A DNA stretch of 37,205 bases. Source: a virus. Made by a program: the position numbers and the translations under genes. Shown piece after piece: positions 9,304 through 17,075 of the stretch (within the stretch, counting starts at the first letter, position 1; each line of letters opens with the position of its first letter). The notes under the pieces are model-generated. The model did not search any database. It saw nothing but the letters and a program-made list of their open reading frames with translations, and was not told the origin of the DNA. Location: positions 1-37,205 of IMG/VR virus record IMGVR_UViG_3300042879_002976; one strand, 5' to 3'.

Positions 9304-9729
9304 TTATTCGATGACTTTGACGAGGTGGGTAACGTCCTCGTCGGCCTTGGTGAACCCGTTCTTCTGGTGGAACTTGACCAGCGAATCCTGCCTGCATGTC
9401 GTCATCATGGCGCGGTAGCCGGTGGCCTTGGCCTCGCCGGTCAGAAACGAATCCAAGTGACGGAGGGCTTTGACGGCGCGTCCCGCGTTGGCTTCGGGAT
9501 TGCTGACCATATACTCCAGCCAGCAAACCGGCGACGAGTTGTCCATGTAGAGCCACGCCGCGGCGGTGTCCTTGGTCTTCTCGCCCTCAACCCAGTAGGC
9601 AATGACGCCCAGCTTGGGCAAAAAGGTTTGCGGCACCGGATTCCACCCGTGGCCCGTCCACCACGCGCAGACCATGTCATAGTCTTGCGCGGGATCGAAC
9701 ATGCGGAGTTGGATGGCGGCTTGGCTCAT
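9304..9729 (-). CDS. GNAT-like acetyltransferase-fold protein in the virion module
   Basis: A 141-residue protein from ATG at 9729. An in-frame TTG at 9741 would add four residues but lies inside the repeated TTTGACTAAACC element, so I prefer the ATG. The C-terminal half carries GNAT-like features: GRAVKALRHLDSFL, then GYRAMMTTCRQDSLVKFHQKNGFTKADED, where a helix and KNGF pattern corresponds to the usual C-terminal GNAT motif. Proteins of this type occur between tail tubular B and gp14 in T7-like phages, at the position of T7 gp13. Enzymatic activity is not assured, and it may be a structural derivative of the fold. It overlaps nothing and lies 1 base ahead of the gp14-like start. Confidence 0.7.
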   Translation of the reverse strand: MSQAAIQLRMFDPAQDYDMVCAWWTGHGWNPVPQTFLPKLGVIAYWVEGEKTKDTAAAWLYMDNSSPVCWLEYMVSNPEANAGRAVKALRHLDSFLTGEAKATGYRAMMTTCRQDSLVKFHQKNGFTKADEDVTHLVKVIE

Positions 9730-9743
9730 GGGTTTAGTCAAAT
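9730..9743 (+). repeat. Dispersed element copy, reversed orientation
   Basis: GGGTTTAGTCAAAT on the plus strand, directly ahead of the GNAT-like gene start at 9729. It is an exact copy of the 12-base core in the opposite orientation to most others. Confidence 0.7.
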
Positions 9744-9753
9744 CACACTAATG

Positions 9754-12276
9754 TCAATCTCCGAAGGCGTCGAGCTTTGCGACAAGGGCGCGGACGGTCA
9801 GCGGATAGGGCAGGGTTTGCCGGAGGTAGAGGTCAGCGTCCTCGGAGTAGTTGCCCGCCAAGACGACCTCGGTATCGCCGCTGAAAGGCGGCGGGCTGGA
9901 GTCCATTGGGTCGCTAAAGTCGCGGGGATACATCCAAAGCCATTCGCTGCCGTCGGTGCTGGCCTGCCCACCCAAGGACTTGTAAAGGCTGACCTCGACG
10001 CGGTTGAGGCGTTTGTTGCGCCCGCGGGTCGGGCCGTCCTGCATGTTGTAGTCGAGCTTCATGGGCTGGAGCAGGCTGGTGAAGTGCAGTCCCACCAGCA
10101 CCTTGCTGGCCGCTTTGGCCAAGGTGATCTGCCCGCCGGAAACGATGACGCTGGGCTGCACGGCCCCGTCGGCCAAGATGCTGACCGTTTTGCCCTCCAA
10201 GTGGGACAGTCCGGTGATCGCGGTGGTGGCTGCGCCGGAGTAGCGTTTGGCGCAGTCCAGATACCACCAATCAGCCTTGGTCTGGGCATCGAACGCGGCC
10301 CGCCAGTCGGGGCGCAGGCGCTCGATGTAACGCTTGGTCTGGCCGTTGACTGTGCGCTTGACCGCAAACCAGACCTCGTCGTCATTGCCGCCCAGCCCGT
10401 AGATGGTGGCCACGGACTCAAATTCGCCGTCGGTCGTGTGCCGGTGCCACGCGACCACTTCCTGCTCGCGCTCGTAGGTCATCGCGGCCAGTTGCCCGTC
10501 GCCGCGCAAAGCCCAGAGAATGGCGTCGGGCTGCTGGGTGTAGCTCAACTCGGCAATGTCGCTGAAGGTAACGTGTTCGGCCAAAACGGTCATGTCGGGG
10601 GCGACCCATGCATCACGCTCAAAGGAGTAGACCAGTTCGCGCACTTTGCGCCCTTGGCGCTGGACGAAAAGCAGGACGTCGTTGATCAAGACGGCCCGCA
10701 TGTAGCGGGAACCGTAACCGGACTGGCGCTGGGCCTGCACGTTGCTCGGCGTGAGCGGCTGGTCGCTGGCCGTTGATCCGATTGTCCACTCGTCGCCGGA
10801 GGTTCCCAGCATGAGCTTGCGCTGCGAGTAGAGCCAGTTGATGCGGTTGCCTTCGCTGGCCGCGATGGTGAATTGCAGCGCGGCGTCATCAGTCGTCCCA
10901 ATCTTGAAGTTTTCAAAATCGTCCAGCGCGGAAAGCCAGACGTTCTGCGGGTGGCCGCTGGTTCCGGCGAAGGCAAGGCGCTGCTCATGGACGGCCACGG
11001 TGCGGGCGAACCCGTATTTGGAGCAAAAGGCCGATTGCTGGGACGACACGCTCTGGCGCGAATCGCTCCACCGGCCAAGGTATTCCAGAACGGTGGCGGT
11101 GGCCGAAGTGGCGCTGGCCACGGCGGTGATGCTGACCCGCCCGCCCTCGGTGTAGTCGCGGGTTTCCAAGATCATGCGGGCGTTGGTGTTGCTGGCATAG
11201 TTGGTGACGCGCAAAACGTATTCGGTTTCCAGTGGCTCGGTGCCGGTCGAGACGATGTTGCGGTTGCCGGTGGCGTCGTAGCTGCGGACGGTTTCCATCC
11301 GGCTGACGTTGTGCATTTCCACTGTCGCTGATGCGGCTCCGCTGTTGGCCACGGTGAAAGTAAACTGGTCGGCGCTGGTCACGGTAATCGTGTAGGCACC
11401 GGCAAAGGGCGCGGCTCCGGTGATCAGCACGGTGTCGCCGGTTGTCCAGCCATGAGCGGTCAAAGTTGCGGTGGCCGTGGTCGTCGAGCGCGTGACCGCG
11501 ACGGCGGAAGTGGCGAGCAGTTTGTCCATTTCCTCCTGCGTCTTGCGGAGAATGGACACGGTCGCGTCCCACGTTCCGGTCGTCTGAAAGTCCCATGTGG
11601 CGTTGGCCGACACGGGGATCACGCCGGAGAATCCGTTGGCCGAAATGGCCAGTTCGACAAAGTTGAGCGCCTTGTTGAAATTGAGGGCAATCTCGGTGCC
11701 GACGTCGGAGGCGGTGAAAAAGTTCTGCGAGGAGGTCAGCGTGATGGTGCCGCGGTTGGCCGACGCGGTGAACTTGACCGCGTTTTCCAGATCGACCAGC
11801 GGCGGGTATTGCCAGTTGACCGCGGCCAGCGTCCAGTTGTTGTCGGCCAAGCGGGTCAGTTTGTAGGGGGGATAGTTGGCGTGGGCGATGTAGAGGATGT
11901 CGTTGATCTGGACGTATTGCAGTTCGCGCAGATGGGCTTCGTCGTAGGGGCTGGCCAGTTCCAAGGGGTTGCTGGGGGAAGACGGGTTCATCACCGGCAC
12001 GCCATTGCCCCAGACGCGGAAATACTGGTGGCCAAACTCCAAGACAAAGCGCGTGGTCGTCGAAAAGTTGAAGGGGATTAAGCGGCAGCGTTTGTCGGAT
12101 AGCTTGGCTTCGCCCAAGTATTCGGTTCCGGCGCGGCGGTAGACCCCCCCGTAGGGCAGCACGATCATGTTCTCCAAGCGTCGGCATCCGCTGCGGTATT
12201 TCTCGACGTCCGTGCGGGCGTCCATGTAAGGACTCAACTCGCCTGCATTGAGGGCGGTGACGAGGAGATTGGCCAT
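9754..12276 (-). CDS. Tail tubular protein B / tail nozzle (T7 gp12-like)
   Basis: An 840-residue protein. The N-terminus has the characteristic pattern of this family: NAGELSPYMDARTDVEKYRSGCRRLENM followed by LPYGGVYRRAGTEYLG. The middle is beta-rich with Thr/Ala repeats, and the C-terminal half has HPQNVWLSALDDFENF and SGDEWTIGS, also typical. The protein forms the distal nozzle of the short tail through which DNA leaves. It follows tail tubular A at once, with start and stop separated by a few bases, the same order as T7 genes 11 and 12. The length matches the T7 protein (about 790 residues) with modest insertions. Confidence 0.92.
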   Translation of the reverse strand: MANLLVTALNAGELSPYMDARTDVEKYRSGCRRLENMIVLPYGGVYRRAGTEYLGEAKLSDKRCRLIPFNFSTTTRFVLEFGHQYFRVWGNGVPVMNPSSPSNPLELASPYDEAHLRELQYVQINDILYIAHANYPPYKLTRLADNNWTLAAVNWQYPPLVDLENAVKFTASANRGTITLTSSQNFFTASDVGTEIALNFNKALNFVELAISANGFSGVIPVSANATWDFQTTGTWDATVSILRKTQEEMDKLLATSAVAVTRSTTTATATLTAHGWTTGDTVLITGAAPFAGAYTITVTSADQFTFTVANSGAASATVEMHNVSRMETVRSYDATGNRNIVSTGTEPLETEYVLRVTNYASNTNARMILETRDYTEGGRVSITAVASATSATATVLEYLGRWSDSRQSVSSQQSAFCSKYGFARTVAVHEQRLAFAGTSGHPQNVWLSALDDFENFKIGTTDDAALQFTIAASEGNRINWLYSQRKLMLGTSGDEWTIGSTASDQPLTPSNVQAQRQSGYGSRYMRAVLINDVLLFVQRQGRKVRELVYSFERDAWVAPDMTVLAEHVTFSDIAELSYTQQPDAILWALRGDGQLAAMTYEREQEVVAWHRHTTDGEFESVATIYGLGGNDDEVWFAVKRTVNGQTKRYIERLRPDWRAAFDAQTKADWWYLDCAKRYSGAATTAITGLSHLEGKTVSILADGAVQPSVIVSGGQITLAKAASKVLVGLHFTSLLQPMKLDYNMQDGPTRGRNKRLNRVEVSLYKSLGGQASTDGSEWLWMYPRDFSDPMDSSPPPFSGDTEVVLAGNYSEDADLYLRQTLPYPLTVRALVAKLDAFGD

Positions 12277-12279
12277 GAC

Positions 12280-12885
12280 CTATTGGCTGCTGGGAAACTT
12301 GGTGTAGCGGGCCGCGACAAGGTCGCTGTTCGTCCACGGCATCTTGCGCCGGAGACGCTCCTCAAAGGCGTCGGCCATTCTCGCTTTTGGGCCGGTAATG
12401 GCTTCGTATTCTTGCAGCAACTCCTGCGGCATGTTGCGGCTTCCGGTGAGCGGGCCTGCCAGACGCGAGGCCAGCATGGTGGCGAGCGCATGGACAAACA
12501 GCGGGTGATAGAACGATCCGTCCTCCACGCGGGCGACATACCGGATGTTGGCCTCCTCGGCGTTGGTCAAAAGCTGGTCAGCCTCGACGCTAAACTCCCC
12601 CATCCTTTCGTTGGGTTCGTAGCCGTTGAGTTGAACGACGCGCAGGCAATCAACCGGCAACTGGTAGGCGCTGGCCCATTCGCTCTGCGGGGCGTCGGCC
12701 AGCTTGTTGAGCGCGGAGCGGCGCATGGCGAAGTTCCAGCGATGCCCTTGCAGGACTTCGTCGCGGGTCTGGGCGAAGAAACGGTTGCAAAACTGGGCCT
12801 GCTTGCTGTCGTCGGTCAGCGCCATGATCGGGCTGATGCCCAGCTTGGCCAAAGCCAAGTTGCAGATGGATGTTTCGTCGGCCAT
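12280..12885 (-). CDS. Tail tubular protein A (T7 gp11-like)
   Basis: A 201-residue protein from ATG at 12885 (MADETSICNLALAKLG). The open frame continues upstream, but the segment before this ATG looks non-coding, and the ATG matches the family start. Typical features are the ICNLALAKLG opening and RFFAQTRDEVLQGHRWNFAMRR, where family members have a similar W.FA.RR. The protein forms the adaptor ring between portal and nozzle. It lies just upstream of tail tubular B. The length matches the T7 protein (196 residues). Confidence 0.9.
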   Translation of the reverse strand: MADETSICNLALAKLGISPIMALTDDSKQAQFCNRFFAQTRDEVLQGHRWNFAMRRSALNKLADAPQSEWASAYQLPVDCLRVVQLNGYEPNERMGEFSVEADQLLTNAEEANIRYVARVEDGSFYHPLFVHALATMLASRLAGPLTGSRNMPQELLQEYEAITGPKARMADAFEERLRRKMPWTNSDLVAARYTKFPSSQ

Positions 12886-12943
12886 GAAAGTTAGAAAAAG
12901 GTGGCAGACTATTGAAGCCGGTCTGCCAGCGGCTGTGAGTGCC

Positions 12944-13414
12944 TTACGGCATGCGGAACGCGAGCAAGAAGGCAATCTTCTTACCGGCGGTGACCGCGTT
13001 GGTGCGGGCGAACGCCGCCGTCACTGTGCGGGTGTCGGCGGTGATGACGTAGCGCGGAAGCACGCTCGTCGCCACAGCGGCAGTGACTGCCGCGGAGCCT
13101 GCGGTCGAACTGTTGAGCGAGATCGAAGTCGCGCTGTAACGGTCGGCGTCGGAAGCATCCCCAATCGTGGAGATGGCAACCGAAGAACCGCCCAAGGACG
13201 CCTCGTTGGAGACGCGCCAGAGTTCGGGCAGCGGGATCGCGCCAACGGGCAGAACAGCAATGTTGATGCTGTCGCCGGTCGCCGCTTCCGTGCCGGTGCA
13301 TGTGTAGGTCGCTTGCGCGTAAACGACGTTGCCTTTGACAAGGTCGCCGTCCACGCGGTTGCGGACGTTAAGCTCCAGATTTTCGGGAGCGATGTCGGTG
13401 TAGAACGTAGCCAT
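12944..13414 (-). CDS. Small structural protein next to the capsid, function unassigned
   Basis: A 156-residue protein between the capsid and tail tubular A. It is beta-rich and full of Thr, Ser and Ala. IAVLPVGAIPLPELWRVS followed by ISTIGDASDADRYSATSISL resembles small phage structural proteins found beside coat genes, such as decoration or head-fibre type proteins. No catalytic motif is seen. The start has a good ribosome site (GGAGAATCATAATATG). Its position makes a head-associated role likely, but this is inference. Confidence 0.75.
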   Translation of the reverse strand: MATFYTDIAPENLELNVRNRVDGDLVKGNVVYAQATYTCTGTEAATGDSINIAVLPVGAIPLPELWRVSNEASLGGSSVAISTIGDASDADRYSATSISLNSSTAGSAAVTAAVATSVLPRYVITADTRTVTAAFARTNAVTAGKKIAFLLAFRMP

Positions 13415-13446
13415 ATTATGATTCTCCTATGGTTGGTTGTTGTTGA

Positions 13447-14355
13447 TTAGAGAACCTCGTCGGCTGCGATTTCGACGACCTTCTTCTCTTCCATGCGGGT
13501 CGCGCCAAGGCTCGCCACCGTGCGGATTTGCAGGGCGTGGCTCTTGTCGGCGCGGATGTCCACATGCACCTTGCGACCGGCGTCGGCCAGCTTGAGGCCG
13601 GAGCGGACGTAGGCGAAGCAAGTGCGAACACCAGTGCTGGAGTTGTAGGGAAGCAAGGACGACGCCACGCGGCGGAACTTGAAGCCCATGAAGGTGTCGA
13701 GTTGGCCCTGCACCAGCGCCTTGACGCTGTTGTAGTCGGCGCTGATCACCTCGGTCGTGCGAAGCAAATCTTGGAGTTGCTTCGCGCTGACCACAATGAT
13801 GCGAGGATCGCTGTCGTCCACCTCTGCGTCGTTGAGCAGATAGGAGGCTTGGCGAAGTTTCGCAATGGTCAGACCGCTGTTAGCGGTGCTGCCGGTTTCG
13901 ACGTAATCGACGGCGACCTTCTGCCCAGCGGGCAAAGCGGTCGGGGTCACGCCGGTTTCGCCCGTGTAGGCAGAACCCAGCGCCGCGTCGATGATGACCT
14001 TGTCGCAGGTGCGAAGGTAAGCCATCGCGTGGTTGTTGACCGTCTCGGACTGCGGCAGGCTGACCTCACCCAGATACTCGGCATCCCACTCGTCAAAGAG
14101 GGTGGCGTGTTCGTAGGGATACGGACGAAGCCAGCGTTTGGCGAGGGCCACATCGCTGATGTTGGTGTCGGCGGCGCGGGCGGTGATTTTGGTCATTTCG
14201 ACCGCAGCCATTTGGTTGAATGTTTTTTCTTTGCCGCGAACGGACTCCACGGACACGAACTCACGCAACTTGGAAACCTTCTGCTGAAGAAGGTGTTCCC
14301 AGTTGGAGGTGAACTCCGTCGTGAAATACTGCGGGATTTGTGCAATAGCAGACAT
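13447..14355 (-). CDS. Major capsid protein
   Basis: A 302-residue protein from ATG at 14355, preceded by AAAGGAGAAACAACT, one of the best Shine-Dalgarno sequences in the window and consistent with high expression. The open frame extends upstream to 14493, but that part is the non-coding leader. Sequence features such as YFTTEFTSNWEHLLQQKVSKL, FDEWDAEYLGEV, ADYNSVKALVQGQLDTFMGFKF and a C-terminal KVHVDIRADKSHALQIRTVASLGATR are typical of phage capsid proteins with the HK97 fold in T7-like genomes. The scaffold lies upstream, separated by four small genes. A long structured leader precedes it. Confidence 0.9.
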   Translation of the reverse strand: MSAIAQIPQYFTTEFTSNWEHLLQQKVSKLREFVSVESVRGKEKTFNQMAAVEMTKITARAADTNISDVALAKRWLRPYPYEHATLFDEWDAEYLGEVSLPQSETVNNHAMAYLRTCDKVIIDAALGSAYTGETGVTPTALPAGQKVAVDYVETGSTANSGLTIAKLRQASYLLNDAEVDDSDPRIIVVSAKQLQDLLRTTEVISADYNSVKALVQGQLDTFMGFKFRRVASSLLPYNSSTGVRTCFAYVRSGLKLADAGRKVHVDIRADKSHALQIRTVASLGATRMEEKKVVEIAADEVL

Positions 14356-14372
14356 AGTTGTTTCTCCTTTGG

Positions 14373-14386
14373 TTTTGACTAAACCC
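14373..14386 (-). repeat. Dispersed element copy ahead of the capsid gene
   Basis: On the minus strand GGGTTTAGTCAAAA, ending 17 bases before the capsid ATG and just before its ribosome site. A small hairpin (CCGCA-CGA-TGCGG) comes immediately before it. Confidence 0.7.
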
Positions 14387-14550
14387 GCATCGTGCGGATC
14401 TGGTCGGGTTGTTGTTGGTTTCTGTCCCGCGGCGCTACCGAGTATCCGTTCGTGACGGGTCGTCGGCCTTGGGTTGCCGTCGGGCAGGCTCAACGAGGAG
14501 GTGTCTGCCTAACTGTTTGCGAGAATTGCGCTGCGCCGGAAGTGGCGCAA

Positions 14551-14564
14551 GGGTTTAGTCAAAA
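14551..14564 (+). repeat. Dispersed element copy, reversed, in the capsid leader
   Basis: GGGTTTAGTCAAAA on the plus strand, 195 bases ahead of the capsid start. The 12-base core is exact and lies in the opposite orientation to the copy at 14373-14386. Confidence 0.7.
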
Positions 14565-14579
14565 AAAGTTGCGGGCTTT

Positions 14580-14611
14580 TGTGTATAGCAAAACGACGTT
14601 TGGTATACACA
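14580..14611 (-). promoter_or_regulatory. Inverted repeat with extended -10-like promoter candidate for the capsid
   Basis: TGTGTATA and TATACACA form an exact 8-bp outer stem, followed after one mismatch by 4 more pairs and a 6-base loop. On the minus strand the downstream arm reads TGCTATACA (14582-14590), an extended -10 form. A poor -35 (TTGTGT, 14607-14612) lies 19 bases upstream, which is longer than ideal. It could be a promoter covered by an operator, or only a hairpin. A start here would give a leader of about 220 bases. Confidence 0.35.
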
Positions 14612-14651
14612 ACGTGTCGAAGCCTTCGACATGGTTGAAACAACGTGTCGA
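14609..14651. repeat. Twelve-base direct repeat ACAACGTGTCGA, two copies
   Basis: Exact copies lie at 14609-14620 and 14640-14651, 31 bases apart. The first overlaps the palindrome GTCGAAGCCTTCGAC (14616-14630). The spacing is about three helical turns, so two proteins bound here would lie on the same face. No function is known. Confidence 0.65.
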
Positions 14652-14655
14652 CATT

Positions 14656-14802
14656 TCAGCGCAGCGCCGCCCACAAGAATCCGCCGTTGGCGCATCCGTA
14701 GAAGAAAAAGATGACGGCCATCGCCGGATCGCCCTGCTTCCACCACCCTACCGCGGTGGCAAAGTAAAGCAGGGTGCAGGCAAGGAGCGGCCAGAAGGTC
14801 AT
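14656..14802 (-). CDS. Small membrane protein, 48 residues
   Basis: From ATG at 14802 the frame reads MTFWPLLACTLLYFATAVGWW, a basic/acidic turn (KQGDP), then AVIFFFYGCANGGFLWAALR. This gives two hydrophobic segments with a short loop between them. Similar tiny two-helix proteins are common in phages and lack an assigned role; a holin-like or accessory membrane role is possible. Its start overlaps the stop of the HExxH gene (ATGA), so it is translationally coupled. The longer upstream open frame overlaps that gene and is not needed. Confidence 0.7.
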   Translation of the reverse strand: MTFWPLLACTLLYFATAVGWWKQGDPAMAVIFFFYGCANGGFLWAALR

Positions 14803-15086
14803 CCGATCACTCCGTCGTTCTTGCGCTCCACCCAGTCCATGACCTCGGCAATAACCAGACTGACCTCGGCAATGGCGTCTTCTTCGATGTCCCAAAAGCG
14901 GGCGTGAAGCAGTTCATGGATGACAAGTTCTTTGCCGCGGTGGGCAATAGCGTCTGGGTGGATGTAGACGGTTCTATCGTCTCGGACGCACAGTCCGTCC
15001 ACAGGCTCGCGATCCGGCGGGCGTTTGAGTTTGACCCTCCAGCACTTGCCGTCGAGGGCGACTCGTTTGGTGGGGATGTGTTTCAT
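14799..15086 (-). CDS. Small zincin-like metallopeptidase-type protein (HELLH)
   Basis: A 95-residue protein from ATG at 15086. VIHELLHARFW places an intact HExxH motif at residues 57-61, with Glu at 68, 69 and 74 as possible third ligand. HELLHARF followed by an acidic stretch (DIEEDAIAEV) matches a small phage protein type with a SprT- or ImmA-like minimal metallopeptidase look. The substrate is unknown; processing of a head protein or cleavage of a host factor are both possible. It is coupled by 4-base overlaps to both the HTH gene upstream and the membrane protein downstream. Confidence 0.65.
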   Translation of the reverse strand: MKHIPTKRVALDGKCWRVKLKRPPDREPVDGLCVRDDRTVYIHPDAIAHRGKELVIHELLHARFWDIEEDAIAEVSLVIAEVMDWVERKNDGVIG

Positions 15087-15337
15087 TTGAGTCGGTAGTG
15101 CGGGATGGGTCGGGTGACGCTGCCGGAAGTTGTTCGGAACGTCTTGCGCTCGCACCGGCCCTCGGCCACGGCGCGGCAGAGCATGGCACCCACCGTGGGG
15201 GTGGCCTTGCCCAGCTTGGCCGCTATTTCCTTGGGGGTAAGCCAGCCCTCCGGCACCTCGTCCACTTGCTTGGGCGTGGCCAAGGCCGCGGCCCACGCGG
15301 CGGCGGCAATCTGCTCGGCGGTCAGCGGTCTTTTCAC
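15083..15337 (-). CDS. Small winged-helix/HTH-like protein
   Basis: An 84-residue protein, start GTG at 15337 in a GTGA overlap with the stop of the phosphoesterase gene. An upstream ATG (15493) would force a long overlap with that gene, and its translated extension looks like a shadow frame. The core EGWLTPKEIAAKLGKATPTVGAMLCRAVAEGR is a helix-turn-helix pattern followed by a wing-like RKTFRTTSGSVTRPIPHYRL. It could be a DNA-binding regulator of the late genes or a structural adaptor. No target site can be assigned. Confidence 0.65.
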   Translation of the reverse strand: MKRPLTAEQIAAAAWAAALATPKQVDEVPEGWLTPKEIAAKLGKATPTVGAMLCRAVAEGRCERKTFRTTSGSVTRPIPHYRLK

Positions 15338-16149
15338 AGATCCGCGACCTCCGGCGCGGGCGGGTTGAAATGCAGATTGTGGACATTGGGCAGTGCGCCC
15401 TCCGGCTGGTTGCGCCAGTCCAGCACCATCATACTGGGACGCGGGATCGCATCCGGCACCACCTTGTGGGCGTGGCGTGTCAGAAACTGCCATCCGCCGG
15501 TAATGCCCAGCATGGACGCCCCGTCGCTAAACCATCCGCCGCAATGGCGGTGGGCGCGAAGAAAGACCTTGGCGGGTTCGTGACCGGCACGAAGCGAATT
15601 GAGGCGGGCGTTGCCCATCGCAATCGACATGGCGGTGGCCTCCAAGTAGGCGCGGCTGGTCACGCCAATGTGGTGGGTGGCGTCTATCAGTGTGCCATGA
15701 ATACGAAACAGCCACTTCTCGCGGGCCGCGCCATCCTTGGCCCCGATCAAGCGGGCCAGATACGATTCAATCTCATGGGTGTGGCACTCGGTGCCTTTGA
15801 CCACCAGCGTCTGGGCGGCGGCTTGCGACATGAGGCGAAGCGCCTCTGCGGCCATTTTGCAGTGCAGTTCGATGAGTGTGGCGACGACCTCCGGCGACTT
15901 GTGGTGGATGCCCTCGGTGGCATCACCGTTGACCAACAACACAAAAGGATCACTGCCCACAATCTCCGACACTTGGGCCTGTGCCTCCTGCCACTTTTCC
16001 CAGAGCCACGCTTGGTGGATGTTCTTGCCGAATCCGATGGTGTTGCCGTTGATGCTTTCGCTGTCCGGCGGCATCAACCCTACGCTCGACCCGCAATGCA
16101 GATCGCTGACGACGACCAGCAACTGCGGGCGTGATGGTTTTTTAGACAT
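15334..16149 (-). CDS. Calcineurin-like metallophosphoesterase
   Basis: A 271-residue protein with the ordered metal-binding motifs of this superfamily: SDLHCG (Asp16, His18), VNGDATEG (about 73-80), KGTECHTHE (about 116-124, in place of GNHD/E), DATHHIG and a final AHRHCGGWF. The full set suggests an active two-metal enzyme cleaving phosphomonoester or phosphodiester bonds. The substrate is unknown. Its place between scaffold and capsid is unusual for a nucleotide-metabolism enzyme. It starts 10 bases after the scaffold stop and is coupled to the HTH gene. Confidence 0.88.
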   Translation of the reverse strand: MSKKPSRPQLLVVVSDLHCGSSVGLMPPDSESINGNTIGFGKNIHQAWLWEKWQEAQAQVSEIVGSDPFVLLVNGDATEGIHHKSPEVVATLIELHCKMAAEALRLMSQAAAQTLVVKGTECHTHEIESYLARLIGAKDGAAREKWLFRIHGTLIDATHHIGVTSRAYLEATAMSIAMGNARLNSLRAGHEPAKVFLRAHRHCGGWFSDGASMLGITGGWQFLTRHAHKVVPDAIPRPSMMVLDWRNQPEGALPNVHNLHFNPPAPEVADL

Positions 16150-16159
16150 GGTGAGTCGA

Positions 16160-17029
16160 TTAGGCGCTGGTCAGCATCCGGCGCACTTGGTCAACGACCT
16201 CCGCGTCACCCTCTTGGTAGCGGGAGTAGAGCGGGTTGGCTTGGTTGGTCATAATGTCCCGTGCGCGGGCGCGAGTGCTGCTCGCTCCGGTCTGGTCACC
16301 GGCCACCAACTTGTCGTCGGACAACTTCTCCGCGAGGTTGACAATGGCTTTAACCACTTGCGGATCGACGAAGCCTTGGCTGGTCGGATCGACTCCGGCG
16401 GTCACTGCGGCGCGGCGAGCCAGTTCGATCTTCTCCGGCATCTTGTCGCCCCAGACCTTCTGAAGTTCGGCCCGTCCGGTTTCCAGTTGGGTTTCGATCA
16501 TCTGGGCGGCGGCTTGGTTCATCAGCGCGGCCCGCTCCATGTCGAAGCGCATGAACTCCTGCATGGCGGCGGCAGGAATGTGGTGCTTGTGGGCGAGTTC
16601 CGCGGCACGCTTGGCCACGTTCTCATCCCAGACGACACCTTCGGGCAGTTGTTCCGGTTTGAGGTTGTAGGCTTCGGGCGATTCGGGAACGCCGATGGCC
16701 TTGCGGTAGGCGGAAATTTCTTCCGGCGTGGACTTCTCGTTGGGAGGAACGATGGCGTTGGCCTTCTTGCCCAAAAGTTGCTCCAACCCGTTAAACCCTT
16801 TGGCCATCGACTCGACGTCGATCTTGTCGTTGCGCCAATACTTTTCGGGAACCCATTCGGGCTTTTCGGCTACTGCGGGCGCTGGCGCGTCGGTAACGCT
16901 GGCAGGCGCACTGGAAAGGAGTGTCCCTTCGGTTGTGACGCTGGTGTTAGGAGCGGGTGCGGTGGACGCGGAAACAGCGGCGCTGTCCGCGGTGGTGCTG
17001 GTTTCGGAGGTGGTGGTTGCATCAGTCAT
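16160..17029 (-). CDS. Capsid assembly scaffold protein (T7 gp9-like)
   Basis: A 289-residue protein. The first 50 or so residues are a Ser/Thr/Ala/Pro-rich disordered leader. Next come KPEWVPEKYWRNDKIDVESMAKGFNGLEQLLGKK and IGVPESPEAYNL, a pattern common in scaffolds of T7-like phages, then a long charged helical region. It guides capsid assembly around the portal and is absent from the finished head. It is the first gene after the portal group and is preceded by a copy of the dispersed element 25 bases upstream, so it may start its own transcript. The weak leader consists of repeated AACC units. Confidence 0.87.
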   Translation of the reverse strand: MTDATTTSETSTTADSAAVSASTAPAPNTSVTTEGTLLSSAPASVTDAPAPAVAEKPEWVPEKYWRNDKIDVESMAKGFNGLEQLLGKKANAIVPPNEKSTPEEISAYRKAIGVPESPEAYNLKPEQLPEGVVWDENVAKRAAELAHKHHIPAAAMQEFMRFDMERAALMNQAAAQMIETQLETGRAELQKVWGDKMPEKIELARRAAVTAGVDPTSQGFVDPQVVKAIVNLAEKLSDDKLVAGDQTGASSTRARARDIMTNQANPLYSRYQEGDAEVVDQVRRMLTSA

Positions 17030-17054
17030 AATGGTTGGTGTTGGTTGGTTGGTG

Positions 17055-17075
17055 TTTTGACTAAACCGCGTTTAG
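17055..17075 (-). repeat. Dispersed element copy with hairpin ahead of the scaffold gene
   Basis: On the minus strand GGTTTAGTCAAAA lies at 17067-17055, ending 25 bases before the scaffold ATG. Its GTTTAG half pairs with an upstream CTAAAC (17061-17075: 6-bp stem, 3-base loop). Confidence 0.7.

Larger units (their letters stand above)
14356..14655 (-). promoter_or_regulatory. Structured 300-base leader region of the capsid gene
   Basis: No gene is supported here. On the minus strand the segment holds, in order: two copies of ACAACGTGTCGA (14640-14651 and 14609-14620), a 15-base palindrome (14616-14630), a large imperfect inverted repeat (14580-14611), one reversed copy of the dispersed 12-bp element (14551-14564), a small hairpin, and a forward copy of the element (14373-14386) directly before the ribosome site. 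It is the longest non-coding stretch in the morphogenesis region. An alternative plus-strand ORF here has no homology signal or ribosome site. Confidence 0.6.

Noticed and set aside
9739-9741. TTG start for the GNAT-like gene
   Set aside because: The TTG lies within the dispersed element; the ATG at 9729 gives the normal length, and the extra residues are the element itself read as MTKP.
14616-14630. Perfect palindrome GTCGAAGCCTTCGAC as a terminator
   Set aside because: No T-run follows on either strand, and the palindrome has a single central base, so it suits a protein-binding site better.
14392-14907. Plus-strand gene across the capsid leader
   Set aside because: Poor composition, no ribosome site, and it runs antisense into two well-supported minus-strand genes.
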